Virus record (IMG/VR): IMGVR_UViG_3300023087_000990
Coordinates: 1-52,516 of that record
Direction: 5' to 3' (one strand)
Source of the DNA: a virus
DNA length: 52,516 nt
Part shown: positions 1-9,538 of the stretch, one piece after another
How the letters are laid out: every line of letters starts with the position of its first letter
Position numbering within the stretch: the first letter of the stretch is position 1
The notes under the pieces: model-generated
Databases searched by the model: none
Told to the model about the DNA's origin: nothing
What the model saw: only the letters and a program-made list of their open reading frames with translations
Translations under genes and position numbers: made by a program

Positions 1-247
1 TGAGCAAATACACAAACTATTAGACTATATCAAGCCAAGAGTAACACACAAAACTCGTGTGTATCAAGAAACACTTGAAAATATGCTTGAACGTCCTACG
101 TTTGAAGAAGAATACATCAACTATGCAGACGGTTGGAGACGTGGTAAGAAGAATATATTGTTTATTGAAAGCATAAGAACACAAGACGTTACATTTAGAG
201 ATACACTAAGTGACGCAGGCAAGGAATGGTGGGATAACATTGAGTAA
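1..247 (+). CDS. C-terminal part of an unrecognised protein (cut by window edge)
   Basis: The reading frame is open from the first bases of the window, so this is most likely the last 81 or so codons of a gene that begins upstream. A GTG at 59 could serve as a start but has no convincing ribosome-binding site. The visible part is charged and helical-looking, with a Trp-Trp pair just before the end. Its stop overlaps the TTG start of the radical-SAM gene downstream, so the two are translationally coupled. I do not recognise the family. Confidence 0.55.
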   Translation, partial: EQIHKLLDYIKPRVTHKTRVYQETLENMLERPTFEEEYINYADGWRRGKKNILFIESIRTQDVTFRDTLSDAGKEWWDNIE

Positions 248-1418
248 AACATTTTGCCCTTTACCGTGGACACACCTAGCAACACACCCGCATGGTAGTG
301 TTACACTCTGTTGCGAAAGTGATATGACTAATCGTGCAAGTGAATCACAAAACTTGCCACGTGAGTTTGTTACACTGCACAGCACAGAGTACGACTTTGT
401 CAAAATTATGAACAGTGACTTGTTTAAGCAAGTTCGAAAAGACATGCTGGAAGGTAAACAGCCGGCGCCTTGTTCAAAATGCTACAAACTAGAAGCACTG
501 GGCAACGAAAGTAAACGTATAAGAGACAGCAACCTGTTGGATCTTGATGTACGTGATGCAAGACGTATCACAGACGCAGACGGAACACTAACAGAAGTTA
601 ATTTTGAATTTATTGAACTGCGACTAGGCAACATATGTAACCTAGCATGTCGTTCGTGTAATCCGCAAAGCAGTAGTAAGTGGATACGTGATTGGGAGAA
701 ACTAAACGAACGTAAATTTGACATGCCACAGAGCATGTTTGATTGGCCCTTAGACGAACGCTTTTGGGCGAGCCTAGCAGAACACTGTAACAATACACGC
801 AAAGTTTACATTAACGGCGGAGAGCCTTTGCTTGTAGATAAGCACATGCGTTTCTTAGAGTTTTTAATTGCTAAAGATTTGGCTAAGAATATTACACTTG
901 TCTATAGCACAAATGCAACTATCATAAACGACAAGTATATCAACTTGTGGAAAGAATTTAAACAAGTAGAGTTTATGGTAAGTATTGACTGCTTAGAAGA
1001 ACGCAATAACTATCTGCGACATCCTGCTAAGTGGGACAAAACTGTTGAAGCATTTGACTGGCTACATAGTTTAGGACACAAAAGTTATGTGCTACAAACA
1101 GTAAGCATAATGAATATTTACTATATCAAAGAATTTTGGGAGTACTTTCGTGCTAAAGATGTATACGTTTCACACAACATGGTACATCATCCAAACTACT
1201 ACAGTGCAGCAAATGCACCTCAACATGCCAAACAGGCTGTGCTAGACAAAATTGCTGGTATGCCGTTCTATGACAATATAAATAATTTTCTAAGTCAAGA
1301 AGCAAATACAGCAGCATTTGAACAGTTCTTAACAGAGAACAAACGTTTAGATGTTATACGCAATCAAAGCTACGCAGAAACATTCAAGGAATGGCATGAT
1401 AAACTTATACTACGATAA
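240..1418 (+). CDS. Radical SAM protein with N-terminal cysteine (twitch-like) domain
   Basis: A 392-residue protein. The TTG at 240 is preferred because the family's N-terminal Cys-Pro motif follows at once and the codon overlaps the upstream stop. The N-terminal region has CPLPW and then a CC pair, followed by a CSKC site (about residues 3-80), an arrangement resembling an auxiliary Fe-S twitch/SPASM half placed before the core. The core has CNLACRSC near residue 133, the CX3CX2C site for the SAM-cleaving 4Fe-4S cluster, and GGEP near 192, which contacts SAM methionine. Such enzymes generate a 5'-deoxyadenosyl radical; the substrate is unknown. It is the first of five similar proteins here (also 7227, 12301, 20461, 28104). 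The next gene begins inside its 3' end. Confidence 0.88.
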   Translation: MSKTFCPLPWTHLATHPHGSVTLCCESDMTNRASESQNLPREFVTLHSTEYDFVKIMNSDLFKQVRKDMLEGKQPAPCSKCYKLEALGNESKRIRDSNLLDLDVRDARRITDADGTLTEVNFEFIELRLGNICNLACRSCNPQSSSKWIRDWEKLNERKFDMPQSMFDWPLDERFWASLAEHCNNTRKVYINGGEPLLVDKHMRFLEFLIAKDLAKNITLVYSTNATIINDKYINLWKEFKQVEFMVSIDCLEERNNYLRHPAKWDKTVEAFDWLHSLGHKSYVLQTVSIMNIYYIKEFWEYFRAKDVYVSHNMVHHPNYYSAANAPQHAKQAVLDKIAGMPFYDNINNFLSQEANTAAFEQFLTENKRLDVIRNQSYAETFKEWHDKLILR

Positions 1419-2682
1419 TATAATAGAAGATGTGCCTGCTCCAAACGGAGCAAAAGAAATTACCTTAACTGATGACGCAAGACGTGTACCTCATGTTGCA
1501 AATTATAGACCAGAATCGCCTATTGCAAAATTTAATACTTTTTATTTTGTAATGAAGGCACAAAAAACTGTAGTAAAACTTCATACCGGAAAACCTAAAT
1601 TTGCTAAAAATTTATTTTATCCGATCGAAATTAATCATTCAATATATGGTTGGAACAGAGATTGGACTAATTTATTATCTGCTAGAGCAAAAGCACTTAT
1701 AGTAAAAAATAAAATGAGACTTTTAATACTTGCTCCTCGAATTACTGGAACAAGATATTTTATTAGAAAATTAAAAATACGTATAGACGAACTAGTTGAA
1801 TCTGGCATACCAAGAAAAAATATTCATTTAGTATTAGGTGAATTAAACGATGTTTATAGAAATATGCTAGATTTAAAAACTGTTTACGGATTTGATTGGT
1901 GGCAAGTTTATTCGCAATTAATTTTTAAAGTAAAAACAGGCCAATCAAGTTTGCATTGGTTATCGCATTCTGACTTAGAGTTATTTAATGAACCTATTCC
2001 AGAATTTGATATTGATAACTGGAATCCGAAAAAAGTTTACAATTTAGTTCCTAGCGATGGCAGAGATCACGATATTGCATTACTACTAGAACTAATTGAT
2101 AAAAATGCAATTAATGATGGATATTATACATTTGACAAAAGCAAGTACGATTTAAAAAGAGATTTAAAAATAGTATACATTGATCCTAGGCAATCTCATT
2201 TTGAAAAAGATAATAAAACTCGTATAATGAAACGCATCGAAGAATATGATAATAAAGACGATGTTAACTTAAATGATACAATATTTTCAATCTTATGTGA
2301 AAACCATGAAATTTCTGCAGGTACAGATTATAAACAAGAAATTAGAAGTTTAGCAACAAGTTACGAAATATGGAAATACATTTATATAGGACATCCGTTT
2401 GCAGTATTAGGATGTGCAGATATAATTGCTTACTTAAATAATCAAGGATATTTTACATTCAATCAAATGATTAGTCAAAAATACGACAGCATCTATTATC
2501 CTGCTAAACGATCTAAAGAAATTGTTAATAATATTTCATATATCAAATCATTACCTGAAGAGCAGATTAAAGAACGAATAGAGAACATCAAACCTTTTTT
2601 AAAAAAGAATAGAGAAAAATTTTTAAACAGACGAATGCAAGGAAAGTTTTTAGAACTTTTCGTTGACATGATGTACGAATGA
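1396..2682 (+). CDS. Hypothetical protein, possibly glycosyltransferase-like
   Basis: A 428-residue protein. The ATG at 1396 is chosen over one at 1351 because AAGGA lies at a good distance and the overlap with the upstream gene is shorter. It is strongly AT-rich and Lys/Asn/Ile-rich compared with the gene before it. Near the C-terminus it has a SYEIWKYIYIGHPFAVLG segment, which resembles the TEK(I/T)-x-K-P-x-PF-x-x-x-G block of the proteins at 26851 and 41438 but lacks the Glu-Lys pair. That resemblance suggests a diverged GT10-like sugar transferase C-domain. The assignment is weak; it could be an unrelated Rossmann-type protein. Confidence 0.6.
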   Translation: MINLYYDNIIEDVPAPNGAKEITLTDDARRVPHVANYRPESPIAKFNTFYFVMKAQKTVVKLHTGKPKFAKNLFYPIEINHSIYGWNRDWTNLLSARAKALIVKNKMRLLILAPRITGTRYFIRKLKIRIDELVESGIPRKNIHLVLGELNDVYRNMLDLKTVYGFDWWQVYSQLIFKVKTGQSSLHWLSHSDLELFNEPIPEFDIDNWNPKKVYNLVPSDGRDHDIALLLELIDKNAINDGYYTFDKSKYDLKRDLKIVYIDPRQSHFEKDNKTRIMKRIEEYDNKDDVNLNDTIFSILCENHEISAGTDYKQEIRSLATSYEIWKYIYIGHPFAVLGCADIIAYLNNQGYFTFNQMISQKYDSIYYPAKRSKEIVNNISYIKSLPEEQIKERIENIKPFLKKNREKFLNRRMQGKFLELFVDMMYE

Positions 2683-2692
2683 GCGTATAATA
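2663..2692 (+). promoter_or_regulatory. Consensus sigma-70 promoter overlapping a late-like motif, abutting a start codon
   Basis: TTGACA at 2663-2668 and TATAAT at 2686-2691 with a 17-base spacer form a 12-of-12 consensus promoter. GTATAATA (2685-2692) also stands exactly 5 bases before the ATG at 2698, the spacing seen for the late motifs at the island's divergent junctions. No Shine-Dalgarno sequence is visible. A start site about 7 bases past the -10 box would fall on the ATG itself, implying a leaderless mRNA. Confidence 0.65.
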
Positions 2693-2697
2693 CTATA

Positions 2698-4632
2698 ATG
2701 TATGATATTGTTTTTATAAATGATAATACAATCTATGCAGCGACATCTTGGAAACAACTAAAAGAAAAGTATCCAAGAGCAAAATCTGCTGATTCATTAG
2801 AACACGCTCAAAAAATGTCTTTTACTAAAATGTTTTGGGTAGTTTGGCCCGATGTTGATATTTGTGATGATTTTAAATTTGATTATCGTGCAGACGAATG
2901 GAGCCAAGATTATATACATACCTTTTTAAACGGTACACATCGAGATGGCATTTTACTTGTGCCTAAACGTGCAGATATTTCAGACCGCGAAATACGACAT
3001 AGATTTTTTATAAACAAAAAAGAAGTAGACATTGTAGCAAGTACACCTAAGCCTTTTAATTTGTATTATATTGATACATGGGAAGAATATGAAAGTGCAT
3101 TAGAAAACAGTTCAACAGAAATGTTTTGGGCAGTTTCACGTAACTTAAAATACAGTCAATCATACATAAACAACTTTTATTTTAGTCATCATAACAGTTA
3201 TGATAGAAAGGAAAATCATGCGTTTGTACATGATGTTGATGGAAGGAAACTATACAACGGCGTTTTCTTATGTTCAAAAAATAAACCACTTAACAAAAGA
3301 CAAATTGACTACAGATTCTTAGTAAATGCAAAGCAGTGGGACGATGTAGTAAGTGGTCCTAGACAATACGATATTTGTACAGTTAATAGCTATGAAGATT
3401 ATCTTAGTTTTTTAGAAAACGTAGAAACAGAAATGTTTTGGATGATTCCTTCACATGTACATGTACGTGACGACTTTAAATTTGATATGTACTTCAGTCA
3501 TGATAATGATTATGACAGAAAAATTAATCATGTATTTAAAAACGGTGAATACTACGACGGTATTGTTCTATGCAGTAAATATGCACCTATAAGTGAACGT
3601 GAGTTTAAATATAGATTTATTACAAATAAAAAAGAACACGATATAATAGCAAGTGATTCACTTGCATACGATAAAATTGTAGTAAACACATACGAAGAAT
3701 TTTGTGAACTAAGAAAAAAAGTAAGCACACACTTTTTCTATGTTATACCTAGTGATGTAGATGTAACATGGGACTTCAAATATCATATACCTTATTACGA
3801 ACGTGATAACATACATGTATTTAAAAACGGCAAGTACCACGACGGTGTTTTTTTAATACACAAAGATAAGACACTTGCACAGCGTGAATTTGACTACAGG
3901 TTTTTTGTAAACAAAAAAGAAATTGATATAACTGTTAGTACGCCTAAACCATATGATATAGTATTCATTTCTTATAACGAATCTAATGCAGATGATAACT
4001 ATACTATGCTTACACAGCGTTTTCCTAGAGCAAAACGCATACATGGTGTTAAAGGCATTCATCAAGCACATATAGAAGCAGCAAAGTTATGTACAACAAA
4101 TATGTTTTTTGTTGTAGACGGTGATGCACAAGTACTAAATGATTTTAACTTTGATCATCAAGTGCCGAAATGGCAAAGAGATCAAGTGTTTGTTTGGCGT
4201 AGTCGTAATCCAATAAATGATTTAGAATACGGTTACGGTGGCGTAAAGTTATTTCCAGTAAAAGAAACACTTAATATGGATGTAACAAAGACTGATATGA
4301 CAACAAGTATTAGTCCTAAGTTTAATGCGATGGATAGTGTAAGCAATGTAACAGCATTTGACACGGATGCATTTTCAACTTGGAAAAGTGCTTTTAGAGA
4401 ATGTTGTAAATTATCAAGTAAAACAATACGAGGACAAGTAGATAATGAAACAGAAGAAAGACTTAACACCTGGTGCGAGATGGGAGAGGATACATTGTAT
4501 GGAAAGTATGCTATTCATGGTGCTCGGAGTGGTCGTGACTACGGTTATGATAATCGCTATAAACCAGATAGCTTAAATTTAATTAATAACTTTGAATGGC
4601 TAAAGGAGCAGTTTGATGCAGTTAGTATCTGA
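2698..4632 (+). CDS. Five-module repeat protein with a C-terminal glycosyltransferase-A-like module
   Basis: A 644-residue protein made of five tandem copies of one module, starting near residues 1, 118, 221, 321 and 417. Each copy opens with a YDI-like strand. It then has an aromatic block (MFWVVWP at 45, MFWAVS at 142, MFWMIP at 246, FFYVIP near 345, MFFVVDGDA at 469) and a (D)DFxFD step. Copies 1-4 then have a KNG..YDG(I/V).L, RE..YRF..NKKE.DI tail. Only the last copy has DGDA, resembling the DxD metal/nucleotide-sugar site of GT-A enzymes, and the WRSRNP and YGYGG blocks. So copies 1-4 look like non-catalytic relatives, perhaps glycan-binding, while copy 5 may be catalytic. Function is inferred. 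The next gene starts inside its 3' end. Confidence 0.8.
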   Translation: MYDIVFINDNTIYAATSWKQLKEKYPRAKSADSLEHAQKMSFTKMFWVVWPDVDICDDFKFDYRADEWSQDYIHTFLNGTHRDGILLVPKRADISDREIRHRFFINKKEVDIVASTPKPFNLYYIDTWEEYESALENSSTEMFWAVSRNLKYSQSYINNFYFSHHNSYDRKENHAFVHDVDGRKLYNGVFLCSKNKPLNKRQIDYRFLVNAKQWDDVVSGPRQYDICTVNSYEDYLSFLENVETEMFWMIPSHVHVRDDFKFDMYFSHDNDYDRKINHVFKNGEYYDGIVLCSKYAPISEREFKYRFITNKKEHDIIASDSLAYDKIVVNTYEEFCELRKKVSTHFFYVIPSDVDVTWDFKYHIPYYERDNIHVFKNGKYHDGVFLIHKDKTLAQREFDYRFFVNKKEIDITVSTPKPYDIVFISYNESNADDNYTMLTQRFPRAKRIHGVKGIHQAHIEAAKLCTTNMFFVVDGDAQVLNDFNFDHQVPKWQRDQVFVWRSRNPINDLEYGYGGVKLFPVKETLNMDVTKTDMTTSISPKFNAMDSVSNVTAFDTDAFSTWKSAFRECCKLSSKTIRGQVDNETEERLNTWCEMGEDTLYGKYAIHGARSGRDYGYDNRYKPDSLNLINNFEWLKEQFDAVSI

Positions 4633-5677
4633 TATTAAAACTGTTCACATAGAACTTACAGATAAGTGTCAAGCACAGTGTCCGATGTGTGCTAGAAATT
4701 ATCATGGCGGCGCCACACGTCCGTTTATACGTAACGGTGATATATCTATTGACCAGTTTAAAAAATGGTTTCCTAAATCTTTTTTAGCACAGTTGTATAA
4801 CTTTTATAGTTGTGGTAATTATGGAGATCCTGCTTTTGCACAAGATTGCTTAGAAATATATTCTTATGTTAGAGAATGTAATCCTACTACACATCTAGGA
4901 ATACACACCAATGGAGGAATGCGAAATCCTGCTTGGTGGAAACAGCTTGCACAATATAATATTGAAGTTGTGTTTGCGGTTGACGGATTTAAAGGCAAAC
5001 ATGAATTATATCGTAAAAATACAAAGTTTGATAAAGTTATTGAAAACTTAACAGCATTTTGTAATGCTGGCGGAAACGCAAGAGTTGACAGCTTAGTTTT
5101 TGCACATAATGAATATGATGTAGACGATCTTGAAAAATATCTTCTAGAACTAGGAGTAAAAAAAGTAAACTTTGTTAGCACCACACGTTTTTACGAAATG
5201 ACTTCTTATGAAGTTCATGATAATAGCGGCAATGTAGAATACACTATTTCACCTGCACAATCAGAACGTTTTAAACGCACACCTAATAAAAGTTTAATAA
5301 ATTTAGTAGATAAAGATTATAGAGATGCTGCAATAGAACAAAGTAAGATAGATCCTAAATGCATAACTGATAAAGGAATATATGTTGACCCTTATGGTGA
5401 TATATTTCCTTGTTGTTGGCTAGGAGGCGATTATTTAGAACAACCTATCGAAGAAAAATTGCCTATACATTATTTAAGAAATTTAAGTGTAGAAAATACT
5501 AAAGACATTTTAAGAAAAGTAGGAATACCTAATTGTAAAGATAATGTATTACATTTTGATAGTAACTTATTTGAAAGGCTACCGGATTTTTGGCAAGGTA
5601 AAGACAAATGTATGACTTGTGCAAGACAGTGTAGTAAGCTAGTATATGACGACAACAACAAATATTCCGTGGCATAA
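4616..5677 (+). CDS. Radical SAM/SPASM protein
   Basis: A 353-residue protein. The ATG at 4616 is chosen over a TTG three bases upstream because AAGGAG lies 6 bases before it. CQAQCPMC at residues 18-25 is the radical-SAM cluster site. The GGEP position reads GNYGDP, a variation known in SPASM-type members. The C-terminal third holds a Cys at CITDKG, the PYGDIFPCCW block and CMTCARQC, which fit a SPASM domain carrying auxiliary Fe-S clusters. SPASM enzymes modify peptides, enzyme residues or sugars; no precursor peptide is seen nearby. It overlaps the module protein upstream and the next radical-SAM gene. Confidence 0.88.
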   Translation: MQLVSDIKTVHIELTDKCQAQCPMCARNYHGGATRPFIRNGDISIDQFKKWFPKSFLAQLYNFYSCGNYGDPAFAQDCLEIYSYVRECNPTTHLGIHTNGGMRNPAWWKQLAQYNIEVVFAVDGFKGKHELYRKNTKFDKVIENLTAFCNAGGNARVDSLVFAHNEYDVDDLEKYLLELGVKKVNFVSTTRFYEMTSYEVHDNSGNVEYTISPAQSERFKRTPNKSLINLVDKDYRDAAIEQSKIDPKCITDKGIYVDPYGDIFPCCWLGGDYLEQPIEEKLPIHYLRNLSVENTKDILRKVGIPNCKDNVLHFDSNLFERLPDFWQGKDKCMTCARQCSKLVYDDNNKYSVA

Positions 5678-6635
5678 TATTACTGAGTTTGGGCAGAAAA
5701 CCCTCCTAAAGAGCCATCTTTTTACAGTTTCTTGGATCCTGGCTAGATTTTGTAATTATAACTGCTCTTATTGCTGGCCATACGCTAGATCTAGTACCCC
5801 GGACCACCATGATTTAGAAATTTACTTAAACACCCTTGATAGCATCAAAGCACAGGCTCGTGCAAATAACTTCACAGATTTCCACTTCAGTTTCAGTGGC
5901 GGCGAGCCTACAGCCTATAAATACTTTGGGGAGATTATAGATCATTACTGTAGTGATACAGCACCCGAGTATCAAAGTATACATATGACTACAAATTTGT
6001 CACCAGGAAGTAAATGGTGGAATAGGTGGTTAGATGCAACAAGCACTTTGCAACGTAAAAGTATAACAGCAAGTTTTCACGATGAATTTGCTAGTGAACA
6101 AGAGTTTGGAGACAAATGTCTGCAACTTATGAATGGAGGAGTTTATGTTACGATCAATCAAGTTATGGTTCCAGAAAGGTTTGAAGAGCTTTACTTCCGT
6201 TTGGAACGATTTGCCTCCAGAGGTATTAATGTCACTCTCAAGCCTCAGTCCAATGATACCGCCACAAGCGTGGTTGGAGGCTATACACATGAACAAGTTC
6301 GACTCATGCAAGAAGGATTCCCACAGCAGTGGCAAGGCGAAAAAGTCGCACAAATCGCACTCTACGATGACAAAGGAATAGAGTACGAATTAGATCAAGC
6401 AGAACGTTTTAATGCGTTTGGCTTTAACAAGTTTCAAGGGTGGACTTGCAATGCAGGTTACCAAGGAATAGTTATTCGTGAAAACGAAGTTAAACGCAGT
6501 TACAGTTGTCATGAAGAGCCTTTGGGCACATTGTCTGAAGGATTTGAAATATTCAAAGAACCACGCAAGTGTGTAACACCTACATGTGTTAGTTCGGCAG
6601 ATAGTAAATTACCTAAGGTGAAATATGAAAGTTGA
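5646..6635 (+). CDS. Radical SAM protein, compact three-member subfamily
   Basis: A 329-residue protein. CNYNCSYC lies at residues 36-43 and an intact FSGGEP follows. The C-terminal part has a phenylalanine-x-Gly-Trp-x-Cys step (FQGWTC), a Cys-His-Glu-Glu and a CVTPTC end. The same F-x-G-W-x-C layout recurs in the proteins at 8624 and 10612, so these three appear to be paralogues with a half-SPASM (twitch) end. The gene overlaps its predecessor by 32 bases and is followed closely by a methyltransferase, suggesting one operon. Substrate unknown. Confidence 0.87.
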   Translation: MTTTTNIPWHNITEFGQKTLLKSHLFTVSWILARFCNYNCSYCWPYARSSTPDHHDLEIYLNTLDSIKAQARANNFTDFHFSFSGGEPTAYKYFGEIIDHYCSDTAPEYQSIHMTTNLSPGSKWWNRWLDATSTLQRKSITASFHDEFASEQEFGDKCLQLMNGGVYVTINQVMVPERFEELYFRLERFASRGINVTLKPQSNDTATSVVGGYTHEQVRLMQEGFPQQWQGEKVAQIALYDDKGIEYELDQAERFNAFGFNKFQGWTCNAGYQGIVIRENEVKRSYSCHEEPLGTLSEGFEIFKEPRKCVTPTCVSSADSKLPKVKYES

Positions 6636-7230
6636 TATAGAAGACGTTCTGTTTTGGATGGATGCAATTCGCAACAGCGAAGATAGATATCGCACCTTAG
6701 AAAGTTTTTGGAAAGGACAAGTTCGCAGTAAAACTTGGCTTGTTGAAGAACTTGAAAAAAATTTACCTCGATATCATAAAGAAAGAACAATAGCAATATA
6801 TGGAGGATGGAACGGTGTACTGTCTAGCATATTATTCAACAGCAAAATTAATATTGAACATATTACAAGCATAGATATTGATCCTACGTGCGAAGAAATA
6901 GCCCGCACAGTAAATAAGCGTCAAGAGATGCTTGGAAGATTTAGTGCAATAACATCAGATATGACAACATACACAACAATGGCAGATGTTGCTATCAATA
7001 CCAGTTGCGAACACATAACACAAGAACAATACAACCAGTGGTTAAGCAATCAGCCTGATGATGCAGTTATTGTATTACAAAGTAATAATTACTTTGAGCA
7101 TGAAGAACACATACGCTGTTCAATTGACTTAAATGACTTTACAAAAATGAGCGGCATAAAGCCCTTCTATAGAGGTAGTATGGATACACCTAAGTACGAA
7201 CGTTTTATGATTATAGGCAAAAAGAAATGA
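6625..7230 (+). CDS. Class I SAM-dependent methyltransferase-like protein
   Basis: A 201-residue protein with AAGGTGA upstream of its ATG. The central part has the Rossmann methyltransferase pattern: a strand ending in IAIYGGWNGVLSS in the position of motif I, ITSIDIDPTCEEIA as the acidic motif II step, and a SAITSDMTTY segment before an ADVAINTSCEH strand like motif IV. Size fits small phage methyltransferases. The acceptor is unknown; its position between radical-SAM genes suggests a tailoring role on the same product. It shares ATGA with the next gene. Confidence 0.75.
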   Translation: MKVDIEDVLFWMDAIRNSEDRYRTLESFWKGQVRSKTWLVEELEKNLPRYHKERTIAIYGGWNGVLSSILFNSKINIEHITSIDIDPTCEEIARTVNKRQEMLGRFSAITSDMTTYTTMADVAINTSCEHITQEQYNQWLSNQPDDAVIVLQSNNYFEHEEHIRCSIDLNDFTKMSGIKPFYRGSMDTPKYERFMIIGKKK

Positions 7231-8627
7231 AATGGTACGACAGCGAGGATACACGACTAGGAAAGTTCCAGCGTGATTTAGAATCTAAGTCATCGTGTAC
7301 TTTCTGTGTGCTTCCTTGGATACATCTTGCTACTCGTCCTAACGGAGATATGCGACTTTGTTGTACTGCTAATGCCAGTGGTGCGGGCGAGGATCACGAA
7401 GTAGGACTTGTTAAAGCAGAGGACGGAAAGCCCGCTAATTTCGCACGTACAACGCCCTTAGAAGCGTTTAACAGCGACTATATGAAAAGTGTACGCACAA
7501 CTATGCTTAATGGTGAAATACCTGCTAGTTGTAAAGGATGCTTTGAAGAAGAAGCACAAGGCATTGTTAGCAAACGCATCTGGGAAACTGCTACATGGAT
7601 GAACGATGAAGGCGTTGACGTAGAAGAACTTATTGCTCAGACTCAAGAAGACGGAACCGTTCCAGAGCAACTACAATACTTAGACTTGCGACTAGGACAC
7701 ACTTGTAATATCAAGTGCGTAATGTGCAGCCCGCATGACAGTTCAAAGTGGGTAGCAGACTGGCAAAAACTTATTCCTGTGTTACAAGACGAAGATGTAA
7801 AACGTCAGATGCGCTGGGACAAAAAAGAGTTCAACAACAAATGGTATGAAAAAGGCAAGTTCTGGGATGAGCTGTATGCACAAGTTCCAAACCTAAAGCA
7901 AGTTTACTTTGCTGGCGGTGAGCCGCTTATGATTGCAGAACATAAAAAGTTTTTGGAAGAAATTGTACGTCAAGGATACGAGCAAAACATATTGCTACGT
8001 TACAATTCAAACGGTATACTTGTAGACGAAGAACTAATCAAACTGTGGAGCAAGTTTAAGAAAGTCAAGTTTGCTATTTCAATTGACAGTTACAACGAAC
8101 GTGATGAATACATACGCTTCCCTACAAAGTTTGCAGATGTAGAACGCACACTAAGATTACTAGACGACACGCCTGACAACATACACATAAGCATTGCAAC
8201 AGCAGTACAAGTGTTCAATATAAAAACTATACCAGAGTTTGTCAAGTGGAAAGTCAACAGCAAATTTAAAAAAGTAAACATAGGACTAATTGACGGCAAC
8301 GTAATGGGAGGTGGATTAGTAAATGCACACCTTGTACATATACCTACATTCTTAAACATTACCATGTTGCCTGAGGAAGATAAACTAGAAGTGCATCATA
8401 GATTTGCAAAACTAAAACAATGGCTGTGGGAAAACTACACACAGGATGATGACTTTTGGCTACATAATCCCAAAGGATGGAGACAGTGGGAAGGTATGTT
8501 AAAGTATATGGACAGTCGTGACAGTTCACACTTGCTGCCGGGCTTTAAAGAATATGTAAACAAACTGGATGCAATTAGAGGATTGTGTGCAGCAAAAACT
8601 TTTCCAGAGTTAGCACACCTGCTATGA
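7227..8627 (+). CDS. Radical SAM protein with N-terminal cysteine (twitch-like) domain
   Basis: A 466-residue protein, the longest of the five N-terminal-cysteine members. It begins with CTFCVLPWIHLATRPNG and a CC pair. A SCKGCFEEE site and the SKR step follow, then CNIKCVMC near residue 159 and AGGEPLM near 230. The layout closely parallels the protein at 240, including long insertions around the core and a C-terminus ending in a hydrophobic AHLL. The N-terminal cysteines probably bind an auxiliary cluster. It sits between a methyltransferase and another radical-SAM gene with ATGA junctions on both sides, so it is translated as part of one operon. Confidence 0.88.
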   Translation: MKWYDSEDTRLGKFQRDLESKSSCTFCVLPWIHLATRPNGDMRLCCTANASGAGEDHEVGLVKAEDGKPANFARTTPLEAFNSDYMKSVRTTMLNGEIPASCKGCFEEEAQGIVSKRIWETATWMNDEGVDVEELIAQTQEDGTVPEQLQYLDLRLGHTCNIKCVMCSPHDSSKWVADWQKLIPVLQDEDVKRQMRWDKKEFNNKWYEKGKFWDELYAQVPNLKQVYFAGGEPLMIAEHKKFLEEIVRQGYEQNILLRYNSNGILVDEELIKLWSKFKKVKFAISIDSYNERDEYIRFPTKFADVERTLRLLDDTPDNIHISIATAVQVFNIKTIPEFVKWKVNSKFKKVNIGLIDGNVMGGGLVNAHLVHIPTFLNITMLPEEDKLEVHHRFAKLKQWLWENYTQDDDFWLHNPKGWRQWEGMLKYMDSRDSSHLLPGFKEYVNKLDAIRGLCAAKTFPELAHLL

Positions 8628-9538
8628 AACTAACACGGATAATAAACACAAGAAGTTACGATGAGCTAGAAATTACATTCTGGCCCACAGACATTTGTAA
8701 CTTTAATTGTCCCTATTGCTTTCCAGGCAGCACAGATGGCAAATATCGTTATAGTGATGTAGACGTTGCTCTTGACAAGTTTGAAAAGTTATTTGCACAA
8801 TACAACAAAGCAAAATATCATTTGACTATTGCCGGAGGTGGAGAGCCAACGCTGTGGCCCAAACTAGAATATTTTTGCGAGCGTGTAAAGCAACTAGCAA
8901 ATGTACGAATAAGTCTAGTAAGCAACGGCAGCAGAACACTACGTTGGTGGAAAGACAATGCAAAGTTTATTGACGAAGCAGTACTCAGTTGTCATGTGCA
9001 TGATGTAGACATTTCACACTTTGTAGAAGTTGCAGACACACTATATGAAAGCGGCACAGAAGTTCTAGGTATGATGCTTATGGATGCACAAGAATGGAAC
9101 CGTTGTGTAGACTATGTTAACATAATGCTAAACAGCAGATTGCCTTGGAACGTACAAGCAAAGGAAGTTGTAAGCAGCCCTGGTAGAGATGTTAACAGTT
9201 ATACACAAGAACAGTTAGCCTATCTAAAAGATCCTATCAAACGCTTTACACTGAGCAAAGACATATCAGAATATAGACACGTAGAAAGTTTAGGCTTTTA
9301 CGGAGACAAGCAATTTCCTGCAACAGCAAATACACATATAATGAACAAGCAAAACTACTTCAAAGGCTGGAAGTGCAATATGCCACTAGAACGTATTGCT
9401 ATAGATGCTGGACTAAATGTTAGTGGAAGTTGCGGAGTAAAGTTTGATAAACTAGAACCTGTTGTTTGCCCTAAAGATTGTTGCGACTGTCAACCTGACA
9501 CACACATTACAAAATCAATGCCAACTAGCAATATCTAA
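8624..9538 (+). CDS. Radical SAM protein, compact three-member subfamily
   Basis: A 304-residue protein. The ATG at 8624 shares ATGA with the upstream stop. CNFNCPYC lies at residues 25-32, and the glycine-rich step reads AGGGEP, with one extra Gly. The C-terminus has FKGWKC, a GSCG and a dense CPKDCCDC cluster, probably ligands for an auxiliary Fe-S cluster. It is most like the proteins at 5646 and 10612. Its 3' end overlaps the convergent gene at 9515 by 24 bases, so there is no terminator space between the two operons. Confidence 0.87.
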   Translation: MKLTRIINTRSYDELEITFWPTDICNFNCPYCFPGSTDGKYRYSDVDVALDKFEKLFAQYNKAKYHLTIAGGGEPTLWPKLEYFCERVKQLANVRISLVSNGSRTLRWWKDNAKFIDEAVLSCHVHDVDISHFVEVADTLYESGTEVLGMMLMDAQEWNRCVDYVNIMLNSRLPWNVQAKEVVSSPGRDVNSYTQEQLAYLKDPIKRFTLSKDISEYRHVESLGFYGDKQFPATANTHIMNKQNYFKGWKCNMPLERIAIDAGLNVSGSCGVKFDKLEPVVCPKDCCDCQPDTHITKSMPTSNI

